From contig OY756967.1 in NCBI GenBank assembly GCA_963580455.1, positions 5,354,501-5,418,500 on the forward strand: a stretch of DNA of 64,000 nt. The letters are read 5' to 3'. The DNA comes from Euonymus europaeus (Eukaryota > Streptophyta > Magnoliopsida > Celastrales > Celastraceae). Made by a program: the position numbers and the translations under genes. Each line of letters begins with the position of its first letter. The first letter of the stretch is position 1. Positions 24,098 through 35,515 of the stretch are shown in pieces. A model generated the notes under the pieces. It did no database searches and was not told the DNA's origin. It saw only the letters and a list, made by a program, of their open reading frames with translations.

Positions 24098-25707
24098 TCA
24101 GAACATGAACTGGAACTCCCTTTTTTGCAACCCTGTCCTCTCTCCACCAGATGCGGAACCAAATGGGATCATACCACCGTAAAAGAAATCACCTTCATGC
24201 CTACCAATCTCTACTTGTTGGTTCTTGGTGTCATCCTTGGCAGATTCAAACTTGATTACGCTCGAATTCTTCTCGACAAGTTCTCTAAACATTGAAGATT
24301 GAAAAAGAAGGCCTAGCGCAGTTGGTGTTGATGAACTGCTGCTAGAGCTCAAGGGAACACTAGTTTGGGGAAGTTCTTGCTTCTGAGGGGAATTCAAGTA
24401 ATCCACAGTGAAAGGCTGGTTGTTGAATAAAGAAGGTTTGGATTCGTCTCTGTGAAAGTAATTTATCGTAAACATCTCAGTATGAGGCTGCTTCACTGTC
24501 TGGGGTGGTTTCTGAACTTCCATTTGAGGAATTGGTTCTGGTTTTCGCCGTCTGATATATGTACTCAAGTCGAAATTAGTCACAGCATTGATCCCTCTAT
24601 ACTCAATAGCCGCGATATCATACGCTTGAGCAGCCTCCTCCTGTGTATCTGGGAAGAAAATCAATTCATGAACAACAAAAATTTAGTCTCATGCCTCGAT
24701 TTGTTGTAATTTAAGCATCTGCAAGTTCAAATCACAGAAACAGTCTCTCCGCTTTAAATTACTCACTGTAAGTGCCAAGATAGAGGTATTTGTTTCTGAA
24801 AATTCTCCCAATCCTAGCTTCCCATCTCCCATCATTGCGGTGCCTATATATTAGTCCCCATAGAAACTATTGACGCTTATTTTTCATCAAAGAAATTATA
24901 TGGAATCAGTTCTTTAACATTAAAAAAGAAAAAAATCTACCTTGCAACTCCTCTGTACTTGGATGCACCTCTTGAAAAGCCACTGCTATTTCTGTTCAAG
25001 GCAAGTCAAGAGAGTAGGCTTAGAGGTTTGAGATTAAATGTAGTTAGATATGTGAAACATTTTACCTTCTTAAAGAAGAAAGGTACTCCTCCTTTGTAAC
25101 AGTTTGCATGAACTGAATCTCTCTCTCATACCGCGATATCTATGATCGAAAAATATTCAAGGTGTTATATATATATATATGATCCTCCATTAATCTGATA
25201 TACATCAACTTAATTGTTTTGTACCGGGAAATTGGTTAAAGCATATGCCCCGCAATACTTGAGTGAAGCCAAATCATAGGCTCTAGCAGCAGCCTCTTCT
25301 TCATTATAAGCTCCAAGATAAACTGTTCAGTGTCAAATCCAAAGGGCAAGTCGATCGGAAAGTAATAGATTAGTAGCTGGAAATGAATGACAGAAGCACA
25401 AGAAGAGTTGCAGAAAGAAGATTGTGTTTTATTTACCTTGTCTTCCTTTCTTATTCCTAGTTGCATTCCAAGAGAGTTTGTCCCACAAGTGTGCCTCATA
25501 CCTTCCCGTCCATCGATGCCTGCTAACTCCACGATATTTGGAACTCTTCCTCGCAGTTGTTGTATCATCTGCACTGCTAGCTTGAACAAACTGTTGCTGA
25601 TTCTGATTACCATCATCAGTGGCTGAAAACCCAACTGTAGCTGCAGGAATATCGGTTCGTTGTCTTTTAACTAACTGTTGTCCTGTGTTTTCTTCACTTT
25701 TTATCAT
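24098..25707 (-). CDS. AP2/ERF transcription factor, WRI3/WRI4-like (copy A)
   Basis: A nuclear DNA-binding protein of the double-AP2 WRINKLED group, whose known members activate fatty-acid and cutin/wax genes. Exons (minus): 25707-25437, 25322-25225, 25139-25066, 24991-24941, 24843-24767, 24648-24098; 373 residues, all GT-AG and in phase. AP2 repeat 1 runs from [22 protein letters not shown] to LTNFP. The linker is [19 protein letters not shown]. Repeat 2 runs from [20 protein letters not shown] to NAVTNFDLS. The tail contains [21 protein letters not shown] chose the ATG at 25707 because the upstream in-frame ATG at 25803 lies before the likely TATA box. The 9-nt micro-exon coding VYL is fused to the next exon, and another intron is missing relative to copy B. 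Residue changes such as KYCG for KYWG suggest relaxed constraint or divergence. Confidence 0.9.
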
Positions 25708-25774
25708 GATCTCAATATCTTCTCTTCTTCTTTCCTCTTGTGGTACTTGACAGAAGAAGGAGCTACAATGGTGA

Positions 25775-25787
25775 GTATATATATAGA
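25775..25787 (-). promoter_or_regulatory. TATA box of AP2 copy A
   Basis: CTATATATATAC on the minus strand, about 70 bp before the chosen ATG. Its downstream text (ACTCACCATTGT, then CTGTCAAGTACCACA) is shared with copy B, which supports it as a conserved core promoter and 5' UTR. Confidence 0.6.
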
Positions 25788-25789
25788 GA

Positions 25790-27887
25790 GAGTTGACTTT
25801 CATTTTTTTTCAAAACATTCGAAAAGACAAACTTATTTTGGTCTGGTTCTGTGCTGGTTTCAATTCTGTCAAAGTCAACAACAAAAGAGTCGATGAATTC
25901 AGGGGGAATAAAAGGACAATCTGAGAAATCCATGGGATGAATATTGTGTGTCTTCTATCCGTCCAACATAATAACCCTATCGTCTTCAATGATAGTTTAA
26001 CTCTTAGCTAGCACGGAGCAAGCTGTCATGATAGGGAGGCTACATATATATATATATAGAACACAAAAAATGGATGAAACAAAAAATATAGAACACAAAA
26101 AATTTCATCCACTTTTCGGGTAGCATTTGATTTTTGTTTGAAACAAAAAATATATCATTAGATTCGTAAAACCGATCAAACATAAATATAATTTTTTCAA
26201 GTTTTTTAAAAAATTTCTTGGAACCCAAAAGCTTAGATCCTTATTTTAAGTCCTTATTTTAGGTGCTTATAGGAGAAATCCCCTATATATATATATATAT
26301 ATATGTTGCGTGCTTGGCAAAATGGGTTAAATTACAAAGTGTATTGGAATTCCTGACTCAAAATATTTTTAACGTCATAAATAGTGACAAAATTAGATTG
26401 ATATGGGCGATGATCTAGATTGAAGTTCTTTTTTCTTTAAAAAAAATTTAGTAATTTGTTCGGCTAAATTTTAAGATTTTGACAAATTAGCGAGATACCA
26501 TGTTGATAAGCACAAAGAAATCTAGAAGATTACGGCGCCATGTCCCTCAACAGGCTTGATTTCTCTCCAGCAATTAAGTTACTAGTCATTACCTACAATA
26601 AAAAGGCAAAATTAAAATAACTCCTACACTAGCACGACCATATACTCTCTCTAAAAACAGCCATGACAATCGATTCACAAGCCATTACCATTCTTCATGC
26701 TCAAGCAAGGATGATTGCCTACCAACCTAATGTCAAGAATGTGTGTGTCTTGCTTTCAAAGGGAATGAGATAAACCAAGTGTACATCATGCCTCAACAAA
26801 TTAAGAGGACGAAGCCCATGACCTTAGCAAGCTGTAGTTGCACCACCATTTCACACTGTCCTCGTTTTTAGAGGAGAGTGGCAGAGTAACACCATAATCA
26901 AGTCTCAATCTAGAAGCACATGATCTCCTACTCTAAAAAGTGAAGAACATGCCATCAATTCAGGATATGTCACCCATAACTAGAGGCCTATAAGAAGAAG
27001 CAAAAGTAGAAGCATCAAATACAGACCCAGCTTTTCAAAACTTTATCCTTTATAGCATGGTTCTAGTCAACTATCATTTTACTTAGCTCATAGCTTAGTT
27101 CAACACCTTTGAGTGTTAGCTTGCGCGACTATTTTTAGTTTTAGCTTGTAAAATACGTTTTTCATGCACTCCAATGCATCTTCAATGAATATTTAATGCA
27201 TTCTAAGATGTGTTACGTTTTGAGCCATTTCAATAGAAGTCTTATTTCAGTGTTTGGTTTCTATTGCTGCTTGTATTTACGCCAAGTAAATATTGAAGTC
27301 CTTCCACAAAAGCAAACCCCAAACTGGAAGTTTCTTTGTTTTCCAAACTTTATACAAATGCTTGATTAGAGGTAAGATCAACAAAATCTCATAAACATTT
27401 CTTTGGACGGATAGCAAGTCTGACATGCTCACAAACTACAACATACACTCCTAAACATTTCTTTGGATTGACAGAAGGAACCAACAGTTTTCGTTAACAT
27501 GTGTCTTTGATTGGTAAAATATATTCATGTCAACATCAAAACCCCATCACTACTAATGTATAGTCGTGCAGATTTTTACATCGATTTTCAATGTATGTGC
27601 TAAGTGCACTGATTCTCCCCTGGGTAAAAAAAGAAGATATTGAATTGCCTCCTAAACTTTAAGACAAGAAAAAAATGAGTTTTTTTTTTTGTTTTTTCTG
27701 TTGGATTGATGATGGAAATGATACTAATAAATGAAGATTGTTGATACAACAATTAGTTGCACTCAATTCATTGGCACGATCTAAATTGGTGTATTTTTGG
27801 AGAGTTCAATTTGTATCTGAATTCAATAAACTACTTAGTGCAATTCAACTTTATGTGGCTTAAGATGTAAACAAGGGTCTTTGAACC
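25790..27887. other. Intergenic between AP2 copy A and the gypsy relic
   Basis: No gene was found. It probably contains the upstream promoter of copy A, one TA-flanked repeat element (separate entry) and otherwise unstructured AT-rich DNA. Confidence 0.55.
26059..26283. mobile_element. TA-microsatellite-flanked small element (copy 1)
   Basis: About 225 bp bounded by (TA)n on both sides, with no clear terminal inverted repeats. Read in reverse it aligns with 35823-36010, sharing words such as CAAACAAAAATCAA and TTTGATC(A/G)GTTTTAC. The family thus occurs twice in this window. The behaviour resembles rice Micron elements, which sit in TA microsatellites. That comparison is by analogy only. Confidence 0.5.
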
Positions 27888-28559
27888 ATTCTCACTAAAT
27901 GGGTCATAACTTTCAACACAAGTGTTCGTTTTAGCTTGATAATATATCAAGCTCAACAGCTTGGTATTTTTGGCAAAATGGTTAGGCATATTTTTGGGCC
28001 TAAAAATGGATGTTTCGATGGGTTTTTGACCACTTTGATGTAATTGACAGTTTTTTTTTTCGTTATAAATCATAATTCTCTTATATTTGGGATCATTTAT
28101 TTTGTCTATTTATTTATTTTTATTAACTAGTGGTCGAATTAGATTTTTTTTTGGATTATTTAGAAGTTGTAAATTCTCATATGAGATCGAGTAACTTTGT
28201 TCAATTAATAAAAATGGGGAGTTTTCTCTACAAATCGTATTTTCATTCAGCTCTTGGTTGATTGAACTAGTATAAGTTGTATTGCAATAGTGAGTTTTCC
28301 ATTGTTTTAATCATGCACTTTGTCAGCTAGTATTAGAGCTTTAAATGTCCCTGAAGTATGTGGCGCAATGAAACAAATGACTTTAGATAGGTGAGGGTGT
28401 TGCCCAATATCAGCATTTTGAGAGACTGTAACAAACAATGGATACTTTTGCGAGACACAGAAATATGATAGTGCATCGACTCGATGAATTGTTTGTCTTG
28501 TAAAATCTTCCATCAAACCTACAGGGGGTAGATGAGGTAGAGTCTGATGATGATTTCGG

Positions 28560-29500
28560 CAATTTTTTGGCATGAGGGACCAAAGACAAAACAGATATCC
28601 TAATCCATATCCTAGGATATGAGAGGCAAAGTCCCTGAGTTCTAAGGAGGTGGTAAACCAGAGGAGTTCATAGATTGAATGACTACCGCTGAGGACGTTC
28701 AGGACTTCAAAGAGGTTTTTAACAATAAACGGGTTCCCTTGTTGGAAATATGATTTCAAGGTCGAGCCATGACTTGGTGGCAGTAGCACGAGCTGACTAA
28801 GATGAGGCAAGAAAAATAGAAGTTGGGTTGTGGATGATGCTGAAGAAGCACATGGACACAGCTTTCTTGTCGCATAATTATAGGAAATTGGTGGTTTAGC
28901 AATTTTAGGGCTTTGAGTAGGATCAAAATCTGTTGATGACCACGAAATGACTTGGCATACGACGATGAACAATTGGCTTCTCAATACATTAAGGGCTGGT
29001 GGAAGAAGTATTGAGATATCGTCAATATATTTTACCCTTTTACAGTATCAGAGGCGTACCAACGCACCAAAGTATGTGAGAAACAACAAAGACCGGCTGG
29101 TACATAAACATGGAATTCTATGTTGGGGTGGGGGCTCAACCATGACCCATCCAACTATAGAAAACCCCTTACAACAATAGTCAGCAGAGCGTAGGTCCTA
29201 ACGTGCAATACATAGAGGCAGCTAGATAACCTATGGAGGTCAAGCCAATCAGCCTCAAGGTAATACCTCTACAACTTATTGTTTTAAGTGTGGAGAACAA
29301 GGACATCGTATGGCTGATTGTAGGAAGGACGAAAAGTATGGGAAAGGTTTGTTCATTGACAATGAACTAGGTGAGGAGGAGCAGGTATTTGATGATTATG
29401 GTGATTCGAATTTTGATGTTGGCACTCTAGAAGACTATGTCGAGGATGATGATCATGCGAAAAACTTCTCTTGCCCCACGAGATTCTGTGGGTGACGAAT
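28560..29500 (+). pseudogene. Gypsy gag remnant
   Basis: Translation across stops gives retrotransposon gag signatures: FKEVFNNKRVPL, then GRAMTWWQ, then TVSEAYQRTTK. The CCHC zinc knuckle CFKCGEQGHRMADCRK is at 29298-29350, followed by an acidic stretch. Many stops and frame changes are present. A 225-codon open frame on the opposite strand (28984-28307) is only its shadow. Confidence 0.8.
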
Positions 29501-30013
29501 GATTGTGTAACATCTTCTTTTAGTCTACCTGCACCGTAGGCAGAAAGATTCGTTGATTGGTGATTGATTCGGGTAGTTGTGAGAATGTTTTTTCTAAGAA
29601 AGCTATAAGAAGTTAACACTAAAGTCTGAACAACACCTAAAACCATATAATGATTAAAGAAGGGAACTGATGTAAAAGTTTAAAGTGTTGCCTTGCCAAA
29701 ATGAGAAGATGAAACACAAAAAGTGGTGGGAGACTCATTGCCTTTGTTTGTATAGATAATAATTTATAGGTGAATTCAAGCAGAAAGGGGTAGTACTCAT
29801 CCTTGTAGCTAAAGACAATCAAATACAATTAGGGACATTCCAAATTCTGTCAAGCACATATTGAATGAGTTTAGTAAGTTGTATTTCCCAAGGATCTACT
29901 TCAAGGATTGCCACCTTTCAAGATAAATTATTTAACACTAGATTGACTTGGTGCTCGATGCAGCCCTATCAAATCGCCATTACTATTGCATGAGTCCAAA
30001 GAAGTAAGAGTAT

Positions 30014-30246
30014 TTGAGACGGCAAGTAGAGGAATTTTTGGAGAAGGGTTTCATTCAGAAGAGTTTGAGTCCATGTCTAGTTCCAACCTTACTATATAAA
30101 AAAAATGGGTCTTGGAGGATGTGCATAGATAGCCAAACGATCAAAAAAATCTCAATGCGGTACAAATTTCCTATTCCAAGGTTGGATGACCTGTTGGATC
30201 AGCTCAGTAGGGTGTCAATGTTTTCAAATATAGATTTAAAATCTAG
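30014..30246 (+). pseudogene. Gypsy reverse transcriptase fragment
   Basis: Encodes the start of a Ty3-gypsy reverse transcriptase: RRQVEEFLEKGFIQKSLSPC, then NGSWRMCIDSQTIKKI, then FPIPRLDDLLDQLS and FSNIDLKS. The conserved text stops abruptly after IDLKS at about 30246, where unrelated sequence begins. The catalytic YxDD box is missing. Confidence 0.85.
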
Positions 30247-30503
30247 ATGCAATGATATTGCCTCTAGAATCCCAAACAACCGCACCAACACCAGTTGAAG
30301 AACTAAAAGACGATCAAGCTGCATCAACATTAACCTTTAGTTGACCTAAAGGGGGAGCCTTCCAATGACTGACCACAGTCCTAGGAGCATGAGGATTACT
30401 TAGCTCAACATTAGCTACACTCTGAAGAAAAGATGCTTTGAAAAGCACATTAGAGATTGTCCGAGGACTTTTGTTGAAAACAAACCTGTTTCGGGTGGTA
30501 TTG
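30247..30503 (-). pseudogene. LINE-type RNase H fragment
   Basis: The minus strand reads SHWKAPPLGQLKVNVDAA, then a stop, then SSFSSTGVGAVVWDSRGNII. This is the start of the RNase H-like domain common in plant non-LTR retrotransposons. It lies head-on against the gypsy reverse transcriptase and ends at the gypsy LTR, so it replaces the missing gypsy interior. Confidence 0.7.
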
Positions 30504-30913
30504 CTTATGTTCACTAAATGAGTCATAACTTTTAGAATAGGTGTCCTTTTTGGGCTCATGTGATATCAAATTGAAGTTATTTTTGAGTCCAACATTCCGG
30601 TGCTAATATTTTTCTAAAAAAGACCGTTTCAATGGGTTTGCATTCACTTTTGCATAGTTGATAATTTTTCCTTATGTTTTGTAATTATTTATGTTTTGGG
30701 ATCTTTATTCCTTTTATTAATCTAGTGGTCAAATTAGGATTTCTTTGGATTATTTAAAGGTTGTGAACTCTCATTAGAGAGCAGTTTTGATTGAATTAAT
30801 AAAAACAAAGAGAGTTTTCTCTACAAAGCCTACTTTCATTCAGTTCTCGGTGAATTGAACTAGTAGAAGTTATATACTTGTATATTCCATTGTTTTAGTC
30901 ACCCACTTAGTCA

Positions 30914-32565
30914 AGTACTAAAGTATTAACCTAATGGATAGAAGTTAGTCGGCTCCTTTTGGAGATTGTGAGTTTAATTTCTACTCAAATTGTGTCAAGA
31001 AATAATAGTTTTATGAATCCAAACTATTACTCATATCCATGACTTTACCCAAACGGATTTGAGGGCTTTACAATACCATAGAGCGTATAATTCATATTTA
31101 ATGTCCAAGAAAAATTTAGCAAGATTTTAAAAATGGGAAAATAAAAGTGTAAATCCTGTGATATGGCAAACCTCCCAAATCATTGGATTAAAATTGTAGA
31201 CTCTCATATTCTAAACGAATAGCCGAGACCTTGGATCCTAAATAGAATTGTCTATCGCTATGCATGTGGAGAGGAAGACCCGCTCTCTTCCATTTTCATA
31301 ATGTAGTTCATGCTGTCATAGACTAGTAACATTTTATCCGAGATGATGGTATTACTGGCCCTTTAGGTGTGATGTGATCCAATTGTTGAAGTCAAGTGTG
31401 TCAGAGACTTGCAGTCAGTCTCAAAGTATTGTAGCGAACAAGAGTGAAAGTGTATTCACCAATCTAACTTTGAACCAAATGTTTGTACGAGATAAAAAAA
31501 AAGACCTTAATACCTTTGAAAACTTGTTTCACTAAATGTGCGCTTCACCAAAATAAACATTGACTTGAAAGAGTGTGAATTGTAAAGAGAAACGATTGCG
31601 AAAGTTTAAGAGCTTGAAAGCATGGAAATTTAAAATCTTGAGAACAAGGGTAACAAGAAGGCTTGTTTTATACTTCATAGAGTTGTTTTGTGTGTGGAAG
31701 GTATACATGCTCATAATGCTTCCTAAAACCTATGGCCAATATCCTAAAGCATAGCCACTTAAACCATGAACTTCTTCTTGCAGTCGCATTAAGGCTAATA
31801 ACTGTCCGAAACTGGTAACTGCAGTCCAACACATGCTTACATTTCCTTAACAACTTGTTGAAATGGCATGTCTTCAAAACAAAACATCCCATTATCCAAT
31901 AAGTTTTGAAATTGAACTCCAAATCCATCTTTTGTGTTTGACTTTATCCATGATACCTATAATCTGGATTTGTAGTTGTCTAACAATCTAGCAAGAAATT
32001 AGTTAACTGCCTACACCACGTGCCAACAACTAAGTGGTCGACCATGAATCCATTGAACTTGAGATCCAATAACCTTGTTTTGGTCAGCGCCAAGAAGGCC
32101 CATCATTACAGCCCAGTCTTTTAATCACATCTGAACTTTAACCCCTCATTGAGGTCACACTGGGCCTAATCCATGAAGCTCAACATTCATTGTAGCTCAT
32201 CATACCATTCCAAACCATTTTGCAGTCAAAACCGGGTGTAAACATATAGTTTTTATTTTTTATTTTTATTGAACATAAATTCAATACCAAATTTTGATCC
32301 CTTCGTTTCCCATACATGACTATAGAAGTATTACTCTGAGCATTTATGTTCATTTGACTTCACGATATGATATAAATGATATTTTATCTTTTAACAACCA
32401 AGCTGTTCAATCAAGCGGATTGTAGAAAAATCACTTCTTTTTTTGTGTTTTGACACTCTTATCACTGGATCATTAGTCCATCTTATCAAAACACACACAT
32501 ATATACTTTAGTCTGCAAATTAATTTATAGAAATCATGTATATGTCAGTTTTCATGGACTTTAGT
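30914..32565. other. Intergenic; 3' side of AP2 copy B
   Basis: No gene or clear repeat was recognised. Small open frames at 31532-31928 (minus) have no recognisable content. The last part is probably the 3' UTR of AP2 copy B. Confidence 0.5.
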
Positions 32566-34355
32566 TCAGAAAATGAACTGGAATTCCCTTTCATGCAAAT
32601 CTGAACTCTCTCTGCCAGATGCGGAGACAGACGGTATATCCCCGAGTCCATCATAAAAGATCCCACCATACTCCTCTTCATCACCACCAATATGTTGATG
32701 GTTCTTTGTGTGATCTCCAGTAGAGTAATCCTCTGCTACATTCGAATTCTTCTCGACGAGTTCTCTAAATATCGAAGATCGAAAAAGGAGGCCTAGTGCA
32801 GTGGGTGTTGATGATGACTTGTAGTTGCAAGTGTTGACAGCAGGGGCTTCCCATTGCATAACTTCTTGATTTTGTAGGCAGTTCAAGTAGTCTGCAGTGT
32901 AAGGAATGGTGTTTAAGAAAGAGGACTTGGATTCCTCTCTTTGAAGGCAGTTTGTCGTCACCAGCGGCGCGATTTGAGGCTCCTTTACTGTCGATGATTC
33001 CTGAGCTGCAATTTGTGCAGCTGATCCTGGTTTTAGCCATCTGATATAACTGCTCAAGTCAAAATTAGTCACAGCATTGATCCCTCTGTACTCGATCGCA
33101 GCGATGTCATAAGCCCGAGCAGCCTCTTCTTGTGTACCTGAGATGTAATTATTAACATCACCATAATCTTAAGAACTTTAAGCAATCATATATAACTCAC
33201 TGTAAGTTCCAAGATAGAGGTATTTGTTTCCGAAAACACGACCTATCCTAGCTTCCCATCTTCCATTGTGGTGGTGCCTGCAAATTATACACCCTAAACT
33301 ATTATTAATACTTGTTTTTCATCAAACTAATCACACTTGAGAAATTAATGCATAAAGTTAGCTAGAGTTTACCTTGCAACTCCTCTGTACTTGGATACAC
33401 CTCTTGAAAAGCCACTGCTCTTTCTGTTAGGAAAAAAATATTGAAACATTTATGGCAAGGAAAAAACTAAGTATAGAGAGCTTTGGGATAAAATATACTT
33501 GATAAGTTTAGGTCTTACCTTCTTAAAGTGGCAAGGTACTCCTCTTTTGTCACAGCTTGCATAATCTCAATCTCCTTCTCATAATCCGCTATCTGTATCG
33601 AAAATTATATTATTTTCAGATTCTTATTATAAGAATAAATCCATCTTTATATGAACTTCATCCGTACCGGAAAATTGGTGAAAGTTGCTGCTCCCCAATA
33701 CTTGAGTGCAGCCAAATCATATGCTCTAGCAGCAGCTTCTTCTTCATCATAAGCTCCTGATAAATCACACCAAAAAAGTGTCAAAAACAAAAGGAAACTT
33801 TTAGACTATTTAACAACCATAAGCACTCACCAAGATAGACTTTTCGGTCGGGAAGATCAAATCCAGAGTGCAAATCCAACACATGAACATAAACTTTTAT
33901 TAGCATTTGGAAATGAATGAATCTATCCGATGAGGAAGTGAAGAAAACATAACTGAAGATTTATTTACTTTGTTTGCCTTTCTTCTTCTGTGTTACATTC
34001 CAAGAGAGCTTATCCCACAAGTGAGCCTCAAATCGGCCAGTCCATCGATGTCTGTCAAATATTTATGTGTTCCTTCACTTTAACAAAATGAGAACAAAAC
34101 TCCAAGTGAAAAAATTCGTAAAGCTGTTAGTCTATAATACCTGCTAACGCCACGGTACTTCGAACTCCTCTTGACAGTTGTAGCTGTAGCTTGATCAAGT
34201 TGTGGCTGACTCTTATTATCATCATAAGCCAAACGTACAGAAGGTTCTCGTCGACGCCTTTTCACTAACCGCGATTCTTGTGACTCTTTATCTGCTGCCA
34301 TGCACATCCTGCGCCTTCCGGTTTTTTCTTCTTTCTTCCCAAGTATCATCTGCAT
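32566..34355 (-). CDS. AP2/ERF transcription factor, WRI3/WRI4-like (copy B)
   Basis: Tandem paralogue of copy A, same strand. Exons (minus): 34355-34141, 34051-33969, 33839-33831 (9 nt), 33756-33668, 33592-33519, 33423-33373, 33277-33201, 33137-32566; 389 residues, all GT-AG and in phase. AP2 repeat 1: [20 protein letters not shown] through [12 protein letters not shown] to [12 protein letters not shown]. Linker: [18 protein letters not shown]. Repeat 2: [20 protein letters not shown] through [16 protein letters not shown]. The C-terminal [20 protein letters not shown] and final REFQFIF match copy A. The 9-nt exon codes the YLG-region residues between two introns, the classic WRINKLED micro-exon. 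The ATG at 34355 is the first after the TATA box. Sequence is intact and closer than copy A to the family consensus. Known relatives drive lipid, cutin or wax synthesis; the exact role here is inferred. Confidence 0.92.
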
Positions 34356-34449
34356 CTTCTTATTGCTTTGCTTCTATTTTTCTTTCTTTCTTGTGTGCTG
34401 TTCCTTTGTGTGGTACTTGACAGCTGAAGAGAGGTTGCAACAATGTTGA

Positions 34450-34460
34450 GTATATATAAC
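34450..34460 (-). promoter_or_regulatory. TATA box of AP2 copy B
   Basis: GTTATATATACTC on the minus strand, about 95 bp upstream of the ATG. The following sequence (CAACATTGTTGC, then CTGTCAAGTACCACA) parallels copy A. Confidence 0.6.
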
Positions 34461-35515
34461 ATCTGTAGTCATTTTGGTCTCATTCTGTCCTGTGCCTAAT
34501 TCAACAACAAAACAGTAGATGATTTCGAGGCAATAAAACGACAAACTTTGATGTCCATACGGTGTTTGTGCCCAAATTTCCAAAAGCGCATAGTTTATTA
34601 GGTTTTTGTTGGCATGTCTTTTCATGTTATGCTAAAAAAAAGCTTCTGCCATTAGGGTTAGGATTCAACAAGTTGTTTTCGTGCATAAGAGATATCGCAT
34701 GGCAAGCGACGATTGGCTGAGAAGAACCGAATTTTTGGACACCTCTAGGCAATCAGCATAAGATCATTTTTTTCAGCTATCCCCTGAATTAGCTTAAGCT
34801 ATTGAGAACATTGATGTGTTAAATCTCGCAAGTGTATGAATCGAATATAGTACTATAACAAATGCAAGTACGAGGTCGAATCCCACGAGGACAAGTAACA
34901 ATTCAATTAAGATTACTTAACTTAGTAATTAAAATAAAACTTAACAATCTTGGATTTCAAGTAATGGAGAGGATATTGGGATAACGATTTCACCACACAG
35001 TCAGACTATGAGTAACAACTATCAAATATACAGATTCAATTCCAATTCAAAGGTTGATTCTTTTCTTAAATATGTTGGTTCGTTCGGTCGCGGTGCCAAC
35101 ACGTATCACTAAGAAATGTTAATCCTGTTCGGTCGCAGTTGTTGACACAAGGCTAATTACCCATTAAGTTCTAAAGAATTATAACAATCAATTAAACATT
35201 TAATCCGTGATCTCAGATTCGACAATTAATTTCCTCAATCTCAATTCCACTAAGACGTGTGAATTCGGATCGCTCCTTAGTCTTAGTTAGGTTAGTTCAT
35301 AAGCATACTCAAACAAATGGTGATCAAACATTTAAATACACAACAAACTTATAAGCATAGAGACTAAAGATAAGAACTATAAACTGAATTTGTATAACAA
35401 TAACTACTAACTTATAATCCTCAATATGAGTTACATCACAATCCCAATAGAAAAGCTTTAGTTACAAACCATGTTCAAGAAAGAAAGAAATGATCTAATA
35501 AAATTAATGAACTAA

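Larger units (their letters stand above)
27888..30913 (+). mobile_element. Degenerate Ty3-gypsy LTR retrotransposon
   Basis: Two diverged LTR-like copies at about 27888-28325 and 30508-30913 share TCACTAAATG(A/G)GTCATAAC, GGATTATTTA(A/G)A and CATTCAG(C/T)TCT. Both end CACTT(A/T)GTCA. Immediately after the first lies a methionine-tRNA-type primer site, TAGTATTAGAGCTTT (28329-28343). Between them are gag and reverse-transcriptase remnants on the plus strand and a foreign RNase H fragment. Protease, integrase and most of the polymerase are absent. The left boundary is not exact. Confidence 0.75.

Noticed and set aside
25708..25803. Upstream in-frame ATG at 25803 for AP2 copy A
   Set aside because: It lies upstream of the TATA-like sequence, and the paralogue's equivalent region is 5' UTR, so the ATG at 25707 is preferred.
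28307..28984. 225-codon open frame on the minus strand
   Set aside because: It is antisense to the gypsy gag remnant (FKEVFNNKRVPL, GRAMTWWQ) on the plus strand; its own translation resembles no family.
34870..34910. GAGGTCGAATCCC, similar to a tRNA B-box
   Set aside because: No A-box, acceptor stem or cloverleaf around it; it belongs to a longer non-coding repeat.
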